Shown piece after piece: positions 18,601-25,865 of a DNA stretch of 64,000 nt. Within the stretch, counting starts at the first letter, position 1. Each line of letters begins with the position of its first letter. The notes under the pieces are model-generated. The model did not search any database. It had not been told where the DNA came from and saw only the letters and a program-made list of their open reading frames with translations. The DNA is from Christensenella sp. UBA1214. Lineage in GTDB: Bacteria; Bacillota; Clostridia; Christensenellales; CAG-138. The position numbers and the translations under genes were made by a program. The stretch covers positions 81,732-145,731 of the forward strand of contig DBXK01000012.1 in assembly GCA_002309375.1 (NCBI GenBank), given 5' to 3'.

Positions 18601-18896
18601 CTCAAATCGTTGATCAGTGCAACATCGAGAGCGGTATCCGCGGGCAGCGCGCCCTCGGGGGCGTCGACATAGACCGATGTTCCGCCATGGGAATCATAGG
18701 ACATGGTCTGCGCCGGATAGCTGGGCTTCGGATCGGGACGGGGGAAGAAGATATCCCACCAGCGATCGAACCAGCTGCTGAGCACGGTGGTACCGTTGTC
18801 GTCAACGACTCTTGCAAGAGCCGCCTGCGGCAGAACGGAAAGCGCCATGAACAGCACCAGCACAATGGAAAGGATCTTTGCTAAGCGCGTTTTCAA
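12663..18896 (-). CDS. Giant secreted repeat protein (InlB B-repeat/Listeria-Bacteroides repeats)
   Basis: 2077 residues. It begins at a TTG codon (18896) eight bases after AAGGAGG and encodes a Sec signal peptide (MKTRLAKILSIVLVLFMAL, cut after AALA). After a roughly 170-residue beta-rich region come about nine modules of the InlB B-repeat type, each with a YTVTF-like strand, a GYxFxGW core and a final AKW or ATY strand. Inserted segments include Tyr/Ser-rich regions (about 500-650 and 1100-1450). The C-terminus (DTFTPAD) has no LPxTG, SLH, membrane helix or other anchor that I can see. Expected role: adhesion or cell-surface scaffold. It shares a promoter and mRNA with the 94-residue peptide. 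Confidence 0.85.
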   Translation of the reverse strand: MKTRLAKILSIVLVLFMALSVLPQAALARVVDDNGTTVLSSWFDRWWDIFFPRPDPKPSYPAQTMSYDSHGGTSVYVDAPEGALPADTALDVALINDLSNVQAAFDAASSERGHVYAALDINFLDQGKNEVEPRNPVTVTLENDVIADLEDLQLVHFKGSASELGSVEMEVIEDFYLSGTTITFEASDFSVYAVIGDGEEGERARLTVKFYNGETVIDTAYITPANVDLVGNIIPDPTVNQSEGDTKVFCGWIIGKPDYDSDDVLGDHTINYVRAAVVDRLTDTENPVQEGDVMKVYAMFFNYYIVSFLSENGDVTRFAEAVYTKENSLEYTIDQSYTPELDGYRFVGWQMVGTDTVYPNKTTITIMGDTTFRAKVQAGRWLIFEENPYNDDDHKGATYNPPVFCEDGVVTPAVKPADPTLPGYTFGGWYTDANFTTEFNFNQTIRANTTAYAKWTKNATAAYTILIWQQNLAGDGYDFVQSIKLIGNSDSAITTINPQGSGNSAYVRINGTNYSYTGFHYDHNDASGKTINCKGTTVVNVYFDRNEYTLTFQIPNTYTQSSNYGNWYKPSNSSTYYMLFYMGSDGNYYALDGSTSASTAYYYNGSNYVSVSNNRRYVVNTWKTADTITALYGQDISSEFPIDGAPEGVLWNPQNSTIFDSEHDVPALETMPAESTTFRMLYYGVEIDYNFYYYIEALPGTSNTVSYGGKNYTLHQTITIQGQPGVQSTKSEDMYDITGFTQGDAYPAYGTDGTVELTSTYDYSIKLYYTRNSYKILYQDGSYFDGNQIMIADGPDRGYLGESNDILYEDNITSYNKNGANYFKPAYSGYMFEGWYLDKTCTVAANFNKMPEGGVTVYAKWQRIQYRVFLHENDGTLPPGQDPDFRVDQGNMISNGEDVQITRDGYEFVGWYTDAEMKNSFNFNTKLYDNTDGMKDYPDSDRVNSDIPRYWVTGQLHLYAKWRYSLPGASGITILYNAVSYIQAPGNSIPGHYEGTTTEWTDPLPYTDGAYAIGRTASAPDSPDDYVFLYYEIMNADGTPSGKRVYPGQNFTVDYNDAVVSDVTPTGSKGVTGGMRAGEKYNEVSAPTAGKKYLLIYIANSTAYVVTTDYHDSDFGGRQPKISAITVSSNSDGTYSFSSSSYTLTDLLFTAEANGNYWRFKSVNASKGYLANAGGYVVYSGETTSSYTAVTDWTVSNGYFTSATTDSTYKYLYASTTYMDIDCDNSDSQASHFIFAELVENAASYTVTFKDWDGTVLSSEQVAEGGSATPPANPTREGYTFIGWSGNYTNVQQNETVTATYEKDATSGTEVWVPVTTIEPGEEYLIGRISSNGTVYLLMSYNPDASAAYYSGTYYYSYAIAAVRDSEGRVIGVSNDSIISGTMEHVKWVFTEVSGGYTIKGVYNNYLLRTSSSSYPNDLYPSSTTTVSVYNTWAWYNGRLRASIDSQYDRVIGTRINSDNQAVLYFQASTSSGVNLQLYKKEFIANVDTYTVKFYGWEGAELDSQTVEEGSCATAPADPTHTGYIFNGWAKDGDSTTLYTKAQVDAMPITADTTFTAHYTTESGNEVYTVTFVNWNGQILKTEYVEEGSGATAPAVPARENYTFTGWDTYAWENNVTEDLIVTANFQKTVTKQYTVTLRAVYGPKAVLEKTHITWHANNGTGDYKHSVDVLMNENIEIEYPEADPNSTGAKVDDLIWGEDDNLIWTDHVFLGWAKIAISDSATGSQVKPEYDPEDEAYVKERSFNEDDLFLKYVAPSDDSLHGTFYAKFEGEWTPVEYVAADELMPYNGMYAVWADVFYVYHSGTNEVEKIVRTTKAGETFDLANMTSEGYLYGGYYHDYLGKSDDFDAKALTYSAFSGADALNNGKWTNEQTDNGTGAKQYDGTNVTWSIDDAYKTTDEDAETGMAITPDAGTTYYIKEVPARQYLQPYLHYTYHLGYNDITNAWLISDIDDTNYLNTGFMIVDSNKKATVCNSLTVQNSNGGNSIRLTAKKVFRAQGVTGGLLTYREVINVSSGLNLLANGNSVLQFWVTPDGLLVTGNTCRIYNGLQSCDSIGYTLDSNNESLMMITDTFTPAD

Positions 18897-18996
18897 TGTA
18901 CGTTCCTCCTTATGGTAGTAGATTGAAAAGATTAACGTTTTTATTGGGTCGGCCGCGGTAAGTCCATACCTAGGCATATTAACCCACATATTCATA

Positions 18997-19025
18997 ATAA
19001 TAGCACAAGTCAATGTTTCTGTCAA
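18997..19025 (-). promoter_or_regulatory. Predicted promoter of the giant surface protein
   Basis: Minus-strand TTGACA (19020-19025), a 17-base spacer and TATTAT (18997-19002). The leader to the TTG start would be about 95 bases long. Confidence 0.7.
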
Positions 19026-19227
19026 GATTTAAGAAGCCAATTTAACAAGTTTTTTTTCGATTTTTCGTGCAGCAGAGGAGGCGGCTTTACCGAAGAGATC
19101 GAGAAGCATAGACAAGATAAGGAAAAATGAAAAGAGGAAGGTAACATATATACAAGAATTGCGGATGGAAAAGACCAAATATAAACTGATTTGGAGTATA
19201 CTTCGTCCTCGTCAAACGTGAAAGATA

Positions 19228-19256
19228 TTGCAATTCCTAATTATATGTTGTATAAT
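19228..19256 (+). promoter_or_regulatory. Predicted promoter of the ABC exporter and polysaccharide genes
   Basis: TTGCAA (19228-19233), a 17-base spacer and a perfect TATAAT (19251-19256). Transcription would start at about 19263, only one or two bases before the ATG at 19265, which predicts a leaderless mRNA. Confidence 0.65.
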
Positions 19257-19264
19257 TAAACATA

Positions 19265-21046
19265 ATGAAGACAATGGGAGAAAACCGGGCTCTTTTCGGT
19301 TCGCTGCATACGCTCCGCGAAAAGCGGCGCGACGGCGGCCTCAGGGAGATCATCGACGACTGGCGCTGGATCTTCACTTACACGAAGCGCCACAAATTCG
19401 CCGTGCTGTTCTATACCGTGCTCGGCATCCTCAGCACGACGCTCACCCTTGCCGCAAGCGTGGCGGGGAAGTACGTCATCGATATCATCACCGGGCACAA
19501 GACCTCCGAGCTCGGAGTGCTGATCGCGATCATGCTCGGCAGCGCCGCGGCAAGCCTGCTGTTTTCAAGCCTCATCAACAGGCTCTCGGCGAAGATCGGC
19601 ATACATATTAATAATGATATCCAGGCCGACATCTTCGACAAGATCATCGACGTCGATTGGAAGGCGATCAGCGAATACTCGAGCGGCGATCTTCTGAACC
19701 GATTCAACAGCGATGTTCAGACCGTCAGTAAAAACGCGATCAGCTGGCTGCCGACGATCATCATCGCATTGTATAACTTCATCGTGACCTTCGGCCTGAT
19801 ATGGTATTACAACAAGGTCATGTCACTGCTGGCATTCGCGGCCGCGCCGGTCATGCTGCTGATGAGCAAGTACTTCATCCGGAAGCAGCGCGACTACGCG
19901 AGGAAGGTCAAGGAGACCGGCAGCAAGATGATGGGCTTCGAGGTCGAGACTTTCTATAATTTCGACACGATCAAGTCCTTCGGCGTGATGGAGAATTACG
20001 GCCGCAAGCTCCGCTCCTGGCAGCAGAAGCTGAAGAATATCAGCCTTGAGTATAATCTCTTCACGATCAAGACGAACATCTTCATGTCCGTGCTCGGGCT
20101 GATCGTTCAGTATGCGGCGTTCGGATACTGCCTGTACCTGCTTTGGGGAAAGGAGATCACCTACGGCACGATGACGCTGTTCCTCGAGCAGCGCGTCCGT
20201 CTTTCGTCGGCATTCAACAATGTTGTGGGCATCGTGCCCCAGTTTTTGACGAGCTCGGTCTCCGCACACCGTATCCGCGAGCTGATCGATTTGCCGAGAG
20301 AGAAGCATCTCGAGCAAAGCGAGGAGCTCAAAGCGCTTGCGGACAAAGGCCTTGAAGTGCGCATGGACGGCGTAAGCTTCTCCTATATTGAGGATAAGCA
20401 GGTCATCACCGATTCGTCGTTCCGCGCGGCTCCCGGCGAGATCGTGGCGCTGATCGGTCCTTCGGGCGAAGGAAAGACGACGATGATCCGCCTGATGCTC
20501 GGCCTCATCCATCCGGACAGCGGTACTGCCCTGATCCGCGCATGCGACGGAACCGAAGTCGAGATGAACGCCGACAGCCGGTGCATGTTTTCATACGTTC
20601 CGCAGGGGAACACGATCCTTTCCGGAACGATCGCGGAGAATATGCGCCTCGTGAAGGAGGATGCTTCGGATGAAGAGCTCATCGAAGCGCTGAAGATCGC
20701 CAGCGCATGGGACTTCGTGTCCAAGATTCCGGACAGCTTCAACAGCAAAGTCGGCGAGCGAGGCAAGGGCTTTTCGGAAGGCCAGGCGCAGCGCCTTGCA
20801 ATTGCGAGGGCCGTGCTGCGCGATGCGCCGATACTGCTGCTTGATGAAGCGACCTCCGCTCTTGACGTTGCAACGGAGCGGCAGGTGCTTCGGAATATCC
20901 TGATCCACAGGCCGAACAAGACCTGCATCGTGACGACGCACCGGCCGACCGTGATCAATCTCTGCAAACGTGTTTACCGCGTTGAAAACAGAAAGGTCAC
21001 GGAACTGAACGAAGAAGAGTCAAGCGCCGCGGCGATGGACTTCTGA
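19265..21046 (+). CDS. ABC exporter half-transporter (permease plus ATPase)
   Basis: 593 residues. A cytosolic N-terminus of about 45 residues is followed by six predicted membrane helices (about 45-310) and an ATPase domain with Walker A GPSGEGKTT, signature FSEGQAQRLAIARAV and Walker B ILLLDEATSALD, then a His switch in TTHRPT. It should work as a homodimer moving a lipid or peptide outward. There is no C39 peptidase domain. No ribosome site precedes the ATG, which sits at the predicted transcription start; ATG 19274 is an alternative. It is divergent from the surface-protein/peptide operon and 14 bases upstream of cpsB. It could serve the peptide locus, the polysaccharide, or both. Confidence 0.85.
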   Translation: MKTMGENRALFGSLHTLREKRRDGGLREIIDDWRWIFTYTKRHKFAVLFYTVLGILSTTLTLAASVAGKYVIDIITGHKTSELGVLIAIMLGSAAASLLFSSLINRLSAKIGIHINNDIQADIFDKIIDVDWKAISEYSSGDLLNRFNSDVQTVSKNAISWLPTIIIALYNFIVTFGLIWYYNKVMSLLAFAAAPVMLLMSKYFIRKQRDYARKVKETGSKMMGFEVETFYNFDTIKSFGVMENYGRKLRSWQQKLKNISLEYNLFTIKTNIFMSVLGLIVQYAAFGYCLYLLWGKEITYGTMTLFLEQRVRLSSAFNNVVGIVPQFLTSSVSAHRIRELIDLPREKHLEQSEELKALADKGLEVRMDGVSFSYIEDKQVITDSSFRAAPGEIVALIGPSGEGKTTMIRLMLGLIHPDSGTALIRACDGTEVEMNADSRCMFSYVPQGNTILSGTIAENMRLVKEDASDEELIEALKIASAWDFVSKIPDSFNSKVGERGKGFSEGQAQRLAIARAVLRDAPILLLDEATSALDVATERQVLRNILIHRPNKTCIVTTHRPTVINLCKRVYRVENRKVTELNEEESSAAAMDF

Positions 21047-21060
21047 CGGAAACAATAACG

Positions 21061-21813
21061 ATGATCGATATCCATTCCCACATCCTGCCGGGCGTTGACG
21101 ACGGATCGGACAGCATGGAGACTTCGCTCGAAATGCTTTCGATGGCTGCGGAAAGCGGCGTCAAAGTCATTTTCGCAACGCCTCATGCAAACAGTCCGGG
21201 AGAATTCGAAAACTATTCTTCGGACAGGCTGAGATTCGCCCTTATGGAGCTGCGTCAGGCGGCTGCGGACGAAGGCATCCCGCTGAAGATCTGCCGGGGA
21301 ATGGAACTTTTCGCGACAGATGATCTGCCCGAACTGCTCCGCGACGGGATCGTTTGGACCATGAACGGGACAAAATACTTCCTGACGGAGTTCGCGTTCG
21401 ACGAAGATCCGGATTTCTGTTTCGAAACGATCGAGCGTTCGAGAAACTACGGCTTTCGGCCGATCATAGCTCATCCGGAACGATACTTCTTCATTCAGGA
21501 GGATCCGCAGATCGCCTACGAGCTCTGTATGGCAGGCTCGGCGCTCCAGCTCAATAAGGGCAGCCTTCTCGGACGGTTCGGTCCCGATGTACAGGAAACG
21601 GCAGAGCTTCTGATCGAGCATCGCCTTGCCGCATGTGTTGCGAGCGACGCTCACGGCGTTGAAAGCCGAACTACGGATATGTACGAAGTGGCGGAGCTTA
21701 TCAACAGACGTTGGGGAAGCCGCCTTACAAGGCTCCTGCTCCGCGAAAACCCCGCAAAGATAATCGCAGGCGAACGGCTGCTCGGCTATGAGCCCATCCC
21801 GTTCGAAGACTGA
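21061..21813 (+). CDS. cpsB: Tyrosine-protein phosphatase, CpsB/YwqE type
   Basis: A 250-residue PHP-fold, metal-dependent phosphatase that removes phosphate from the tyrosine-rich tails of capsule kinases and so sets polymer output. Metal ligands are visible in DIHSHILPGVDDGS (2-15), ATPHAN, IAHPERY and ASDAHG. Length is normal. The ribosome site is weak. It lies 14 bases after the ABC exporter and just ahead of the two kinases it should act on, the usual order in Firmicutes capsule operons. Confidence 0.92.
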   Translation: MIDIHSHILPGVDDGSDSMETSLEMLSMAAESGVKVIFATPHANSPGEFENYSSDRLRFALMELRQAAADEGIPLKICRGMELFATDDLPELLRDGIVWTMNGTKYFLTEFAFDEDPDFCFETIERSRNYGFRPIIAHPERYFFIQEDPQIAYELCMAGSALQLNKGSLLGRFGPDVQETAELLIEHRLAACVASDAHGVESRTTDMYEVAELINRRWGSRLTRLLLRENPAKIIAGERLLGYEPIPFED

Positions 21814-21837
21814 GTCTCAATAAGGAAAGGAAACTGC

Positions 21838-22734
21838 ATGAAGAGACTGCGCATATTGATCTTAATATTTTTCTTCGCGGTAGCCGCATTTTACGGCGCT
21901 TACTATCTGATCGATAAACTCACCACCGATAAGATCGCCCCTGTCATAAAAGCCGACAGCGACGCCATCGAGGTCACGATCGACGCGACAGAAGCGGATC
22001 TGCTTGCCGGGATGTCTGCAACGGATAATGTGGACGGCGACGTTACAGACATGCTCGTTGTGACGTCCAAGAGCAAGTTTATCCGTAAAGGCACATTGCG
22101 CGTCAATTATGCTGCTTTTGATCAAAGCAGGAACGTTAAAACCTATTCACGCGAGGTTACATATACCGATTACGTTTCCCCGCAATTCAGTCTCAAAGCT
22201 CCGCTGCGCTTTGCATCGAGCAGCTCAAATCATGATTATCTAGCAAATATCAAGGCATATGACTGCCTTGACGGTGATATCTCGAAAAAAATAAGGATCA
22301 GTTACGGCGATACTGTTGCAGTAAGCGATACGGTTACAGAACAAACGATCGATATCATCGTTACCAACAGCTACGGCGATTCAACGAGCCTTCAGCTCAC
22401 AGCAAGTCTGGAGGATTTTGCAACATATAACCGTCTGTGCCCGGCTTTATCGGAATACCTCATTTATACAAAGACCGGAGTGATGCCGGATTTTCGTTCC
22501 CTGATCATCGGCGTTTGGGCAAATGGGAAAACTACCGAATTCAGCAGCGGCGATACAAATTTCACCGAACAAAATGTTTCCGTCTACAATATTCAAAACA
22601 GCGGCGCTTACAATACCGACGAGCATGCACTGAATATCAACGTACCCGGTGTTTACTATGTTAAATATTCGCTTGCCAATGAGCTCGGCGAAGCGCTCGG
22701 CACAACGACGCTGATCGTTATAGTGGAGGAATGA
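21838..22734 (+). CDS. Membrane-anchored Ig-like (DUF5011-type) surface protein
   Basis: 298 residues. A basic start (MKRLRIL) and one membrane helix (about 5-25) are followed by an extracellular part with two bacterial Ig-like repeats. The first runs from DKIAPVIKADSDAIEVTIDA with ATDNVDGDVTDML. The second contains KAYDCLDGDISKKI. Both carry the D-x-x-DGD-V/I pattern of DUF5011/Cry22-like domains. The last 100 residues are beta-rich and unassigned. It lies between the phosphatase and the Wzz-kinase, where Gram-positive operons often have a LytR-CpsA-Psr gene, so it may help anchor or guide the polymer. That role is inferred from position only. A good SD (AAGGAAAGG) precedes the start. Confidence 0.65.
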   Translation: MKRLRILILIFFFAVAAFYGAYYLIDKLTTDKIAPVIKADSDAIEVTIDATEADLLAGMSATDNVDGDVTDMLVVTSKSKFIRKGTLRVNYAAFDQSRNVKTYSREVTYTDYVSPQFSLKAPLRFASSSSNHDYLANIKAYDCLDGDISKKIRISYGDTVAVSDTVTEQTIDIIVTNSYGDSTSLQLTASLEDFATYNRLCPALSEYLIYTKTGVMPDFRSLIIGVWANGKTTEFSSGDTNFTEQNVSVYNIQNSGAYNTDEHALNINVPGVYYVKYSLANELGEALGTTTLIVIVEE

Positions 22735-22736
22735 GT

Positions 22737-24308
22737 ATGGAAAACAAGCAAAATACAGACTCATTACTCGACAGACTGGATCTATACAGCATATTCAGAG
22801 ACATTATCCGCAACCTGTGGGCAATACTCCTCGGCGTCATTGCCGTTTGCCTGATCGTCAATATGATGAGCAAAGAAAAGTATGAGAGTACTTATTCGAC
22901 AACGGCAACATTCATTGTCACTTCGCGTACGGGCGGAAGCTATGCAAACGGCAATCGGACAGCTGCCTCGACAATGGCGAGCAGTTATTCAAACATCCTC
23001 AACAGCAATCTTCTGAAGAAAAAAGTATGCGAAGATCTCGGCGTTTCGAGCTTTAATGCGAAAATGTCTACATCGGTCGTTAAGGACACTAACCTGATGC
23101 AGCTTACGATCACTTCCGACTCGCCGTGGAATACCTATAAAATAACTAGATCCGTTATGGAAAATGTTAAGGAGCTGACCGGATACGTATCGAACGATAT
23201 GGTAATGGAAGTGCTCCAACAGCCTGCCGTACCGTTAAAAGCTGACGGAATGTATTCGTCACGCAGACAAACGAAAATTGCTATTGCGATTTCTTGTGCT
23301 GCTCTTACACTTGCTTTTATTTATCTTTCTTACCGGAAAAATACAATTAAAAACGAAAACGATATTGCAGATAAGCTTGAAACGCGTTCACTTGGAGTTC
23401 TTTATTATGACGGAAAACACAAGCTCAAGTCGCTTTTCAATTTCGGTAAGAAAAAGAAAAAACAAAAGCTTCTTGTTTCGGAAGTCACGGCAAGCTTTGA
23501 ATTCGTTGAAAGAAACAAAAAGATCGCCGCTTTGATAGCGGCTCAGGCTAAGAATATCGGCGCAAAGGTCATTCTCGTTACAAGCGTTATGGAACACGAG
23601 GGCAAATCCACCGTTTCGGCAAACCTTGCTCTCTCGCTCGCTCAGCAGTCGAACGATGTGCTGCTTATAGACGGTGATATGCGCCGCCCGACTTTGAATT
23701 CGCTGTTCCTTGATAAGGACGAAGGCAGCGACGAGACGAGCCTTGCAAAACTCCTGATGGGTGAGACCAGCATGAAAAGGGCAATGCGGTATGATGAGAA
23801 ACGCGGCGTCTACCTGCTGCTAAATTATAAGAACTATCCCAATTCGACCGATATCGTTTCAAAGGATACGACAGCTCAGCTTATCGACGCCGCAAGGAAC
23901 ACCTTCGATTACATCATAATCGATACTCCGCCTATGTCGCTGATGGCGGATGCGGAAGTCCTTGCCGGCCTTGCGGATATGAGTATCCTGGTCGTCAGCT
24001 ATGATTTGGTATATGCTCAGGACCTGAACGATGCGATCGATTCGCTGAAGGACTGCCGGGCGCAGTTCGCGGGCTGCATCCTCAACCAGGTCCGCACGCT
24101 GCCCGGAGAACGGAGGACCGTTGTGGGCCAGGGCGGTTACGGCAGATACGGTCACTACGGCCGGTATGGGCGCTACGGCAGATACGGCAAATACAGCAAT
24201 TATGGGCGTTACGGCAATTACGGCAGATACGGAGCCTACGGATACTACGGTCACTATGCTGAACAGCCTGCAGAACAGACCGAGGAAGCGGAGAATCCGG
24301 AGGAGTGA
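22737..24308 (+). CDS. Fused Wzz/CpsC-CpsD bacterial tyrosine kinase, first copy
   Basis: 523 residues. The N-terminal chain-length (Wzz) part has a membrane helix at about 25-45 (WAILLGVIAVCLIVNM), a short external domain and a second helix near 180-200. The cytosolic BY-kinase follows: Walker A MEHEGKST, Walker A' VLLIDGDMRRP and Walker B IIIDTPP. The tail (about residues 465-505) is a YGRYG-type repeat with 15 tyrosines, the autophosphorylation cluster. Firmicutes usually split these functions into two proteins; here they are fused. ATG 22737 is preferred over 22731 because GGAGGA is seven bases ahead. It controls length and assembly of the polysaccharide. Confidence 0.88.
   Translation: MENKQNTDSLLDRLDLYSIFRDIIRNLWAILLGVIAVCLIVNMMSKEKYESTYSTTATFIVTSRTGGSYANGNRTAASTMASSYSNILNSNLLKKKVCEDLGVSSFNAKMSTSVVKDTNLMQLTITSDSPWNTYKITRSVMENVKELTGYVSNDMVMEVLQQPAVPLKADGMYSSRRQTKIAIAISCAALTLAFIYLSYRKNTIKNENDIADKLETRSLGVLYYDGKHKLKSLFNFGKKKKKQKLLVSEVTASFEFVERNKKIAALIAAQAKNIGAKVILVTSVMEHEGKSTVSANLALSLAQQSNDVLLIDGDMRRPTLNSLFLDKDEGSDETSLAKLLMGETSMKRAMRYDEKRGVYLLLNYKNYPNSTDIVSKDTTAQLIDAARNTFDYIIIDTPPMSLMADAEVLAGLADMSILVVSYDLVYAQDLNDAIDSLKDCRAQFAGCILNQVRTLPGERRTVVGQGGYGRYGHYGRYGRYGRYGKYSNYGRYGNYGRYGAYGYYGHYAEQPAEQTEEAENPEE
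24121..24263 (+). repeat. Tyr-Gly coding repeats, first kinase tail
   Basis: About twelve imperfect 9-base units encoding YGR/YGH/YGK/YGN triplets. Codons vary between copies, so selection seems to act on the protein. Slippage could change the number of tyrosines. Confidence 0.75.
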
Positions 24309-24317
24309 TAAACGCAT

Positions 24318-25865
24318 ATGAGTGAAACTGCGGCAAATACGAATCATAATACTCAAAGGGATAACTTCAGCTCTCTTGCAAAAGATTTCCTCTTCAGCTT
24401 TAAGCGGCTTTGGTGGTTGGTCGTTCTTTTGACAGCATTCTTTGCGTTCATACTGTATTACAGAAAAAGCGTCAATTATGTACCGCAGTATGTGCTTGAG
24501 AGGACATACGCTGTTGAGCTTGTAAACGGCGGTTCTTATGCCAACCGGAACACCGCCGAGCAGATGAGTAAAATATTCCCGTCCATTACGAAAAGCGGTG
24601 CGCTTTCCGATATCATTTCCGATGAGCTCGGAACAAACGGCGTCCCCGGAACAGTGAGCGTCAGCTGTATCAGCGGTACGAATCTGCTGACGATAAGCGT
24701 CACTGCTTACGGGCCCGGCGTAGCTGCTCAGGTGATGGATTCCGTTGTCAAGAATTATCCGGATGTTGCACAATATGTTGTCGGCCAGACAAAGCTAATC
24801 GATGTCGATGTCAACGGAACCGCTTCGGTCATCGGCAAAACGAGCGTTACACGCGGATCGCTGCGTACCGGCGCACTGATCGGATTTGCGCTCGGCATGC
24901 TGATCGTTATTATCCGTTCGGTCGCATTCAGAACGATCCGCAGCGAGAGCGAACTCCATTCGGTGCTCAATCTATCTTGCCTCGGCACACTGCCCGCATG
25001 CCGCAGCCGCAGTAAAAGCAAGAATGAACGCAGCGAGATCAATATTCTCTTTGACAATAATCGAAGCAGCTATATCGAATCGATGCGCTTGATCCGCACA
25101 AGGCTCGAAAGGCAGCTTCAAGGGAAAAAAGTCCTGATGGTCACAAGCTCTGTTGCCGGCGAAGGCAAATCGACAGTAGCCGCCAACCTTGCGATATCCA
25201 TGGCGCTCAAGGGCAAGCGCGTGATCCTTGTCGACTGCGACCTCAGAAATCCGACAGTCGGGAAGATATTCAACCTGAATGAAACGTATCCCGGCCTTGC
25301 TTCGGTGATCAACGGAAAAACAAGGCTTGAAGATGCGCTCGTTAAGATCGAAAGCGAAAAGCTGACGAACGGCATAACGCTGCTTCCGGGTTCCGATAAA
25401 AAATCCCGTTTTGTCGAGATCCTGAGCAGTGACGAGATGGGCCGTGTTATCGAAGCCATGCGCACGAAGGCAGACGTTATAATACTTGACACACCGCCTT
25501 CGGCAGTGCTTGTCGATGCAATGATGCTTGTCAAGCATGTTGACGCGATCGCATATGTCATCATGAGCGATTACGCACGCCGCCGCAGTATAATCGACGG
25601 TGTTGAAGAGCTTTCCGCAGGCGGCGTCCCGATTGCCGGCTGCATACTGAACGGCGGAAGAACCCACTCCGGCAAATACGGCGGCTACTACGGCAAATAC
25701 GGACGCTATGGATACGGCCGTTACGGTTACGGCCGGTATGGCTACGGTTACGGTCACTATGGCGGATATGGCTACGGCAGCAACGGCGGTTATGAATCGG
25801 CGTCGAATTCCTCTTCGGAGCACAGAAGCAGCCGGTCGAAGAGAAAGCATTCATCCGGCAAATGA
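24318..25865 (+). CDS. Fused Wzz-tyrosine kinase, second copy
   Basis: 515 residues, the same architecture as the preceding gene but only distantly similar. It has a helix at about 30-47 (LWWLVVLLTAFFAFILYY), an external domain, a second helix (about 180-198), and a kinase with Walker A GEGKSTVAANLA, VILVDCDLRNP and VIILDTPPS. The tail has 15 tyrosines in KYGRYGYGRYG-type repeats, followed by a Ser/Arg/Lys-rich end. The two kinases could phosphorylate each other or serve two polymers. No split modulator protein is present. It follows the first kinase by nine bases. A role in chain-length control is established for the family; why two are needed is unknown. Confidence 0.87.
   Translation: MSETAANTNHNTQRDNFSSLAKDFLFSFKRLWWLVVLLTAFFAFILYYRKSVNYVPQYVLERTYAVELVNGGSYANRNTAEQMSKIFPSITKSGALSDIISDELGTNGVPGTVSVSCISGTNLLTISVTAYGPGVAAQVMDSVVKNYPDVAQYVVGQTKLIDVDVNGTASVIGKTSVTRGSLRTGALIGFALGMLIVIIRSVAFRTIRSESELHSVLNLSCLGTLPACRSRSKSKNERSEINILFDNNRSSYIESMRLIRTRLERQLQGKKVLMVTSSVAGEGKSTVAANLAISMALKGKRVILVDCDLRNPTVGKIFNLNETYPGLASVINGKTRLEDALVKIESEKLTNGITLLPGSDKKSRFVEILSSDEMGRVIEAMRTKADVIILDTPPSAVLVDAMMLVKHVDAIAYVIMSDYARRRSIIDGVEELSAGGVPIAGCILNGGRTHSGKYGGYYGKYGRYGYGRYGYGRYGYGYGHYGGYGYGSNGGYESASNSSSEHRSSRSKRKHSSGK
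25666..25797 (+). repeat. Tyr-Gly coding repeats, second kinase tail
   Basis: Imperfect 9- and 15-base units coding for KYG, RYG, YG and HYG in tandem. They differ in codon pattern from the repeats of the first kinase, which argues against recent copying. Confidence 0.7.

Larger units (their letters stand above)
18897..19264. other. Divergent intergenic region with two promoters
   Basis: This 368-base gap separates the surface-protein gene (minus) from the ABC exporter gene (plus). It holds one good promoter for each direction, at 18997-19025 and 19228-19256. The 19026-19200 stretch is purine-rich and AT-rich with no convincing ORF or RNA gene. No operator palindrome stood out. Confidence 0.6.

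Noticed and set aside
16026..18884. 952-codon open frame on the plus strand inside the surface-protein gene
   Set aside because: The minus strand encodes a signal peptide and clear repeat modules with a strong SD; the plus frame shows only a shadow of those repeats.
24121..24263. Short tandem DNA repeats considered as a CRISPR or satellite
   Set aside because: The units are 9 bases, in frame and code for YGR-type triplets at the end of a tyrosine kinase; there are no spacers.
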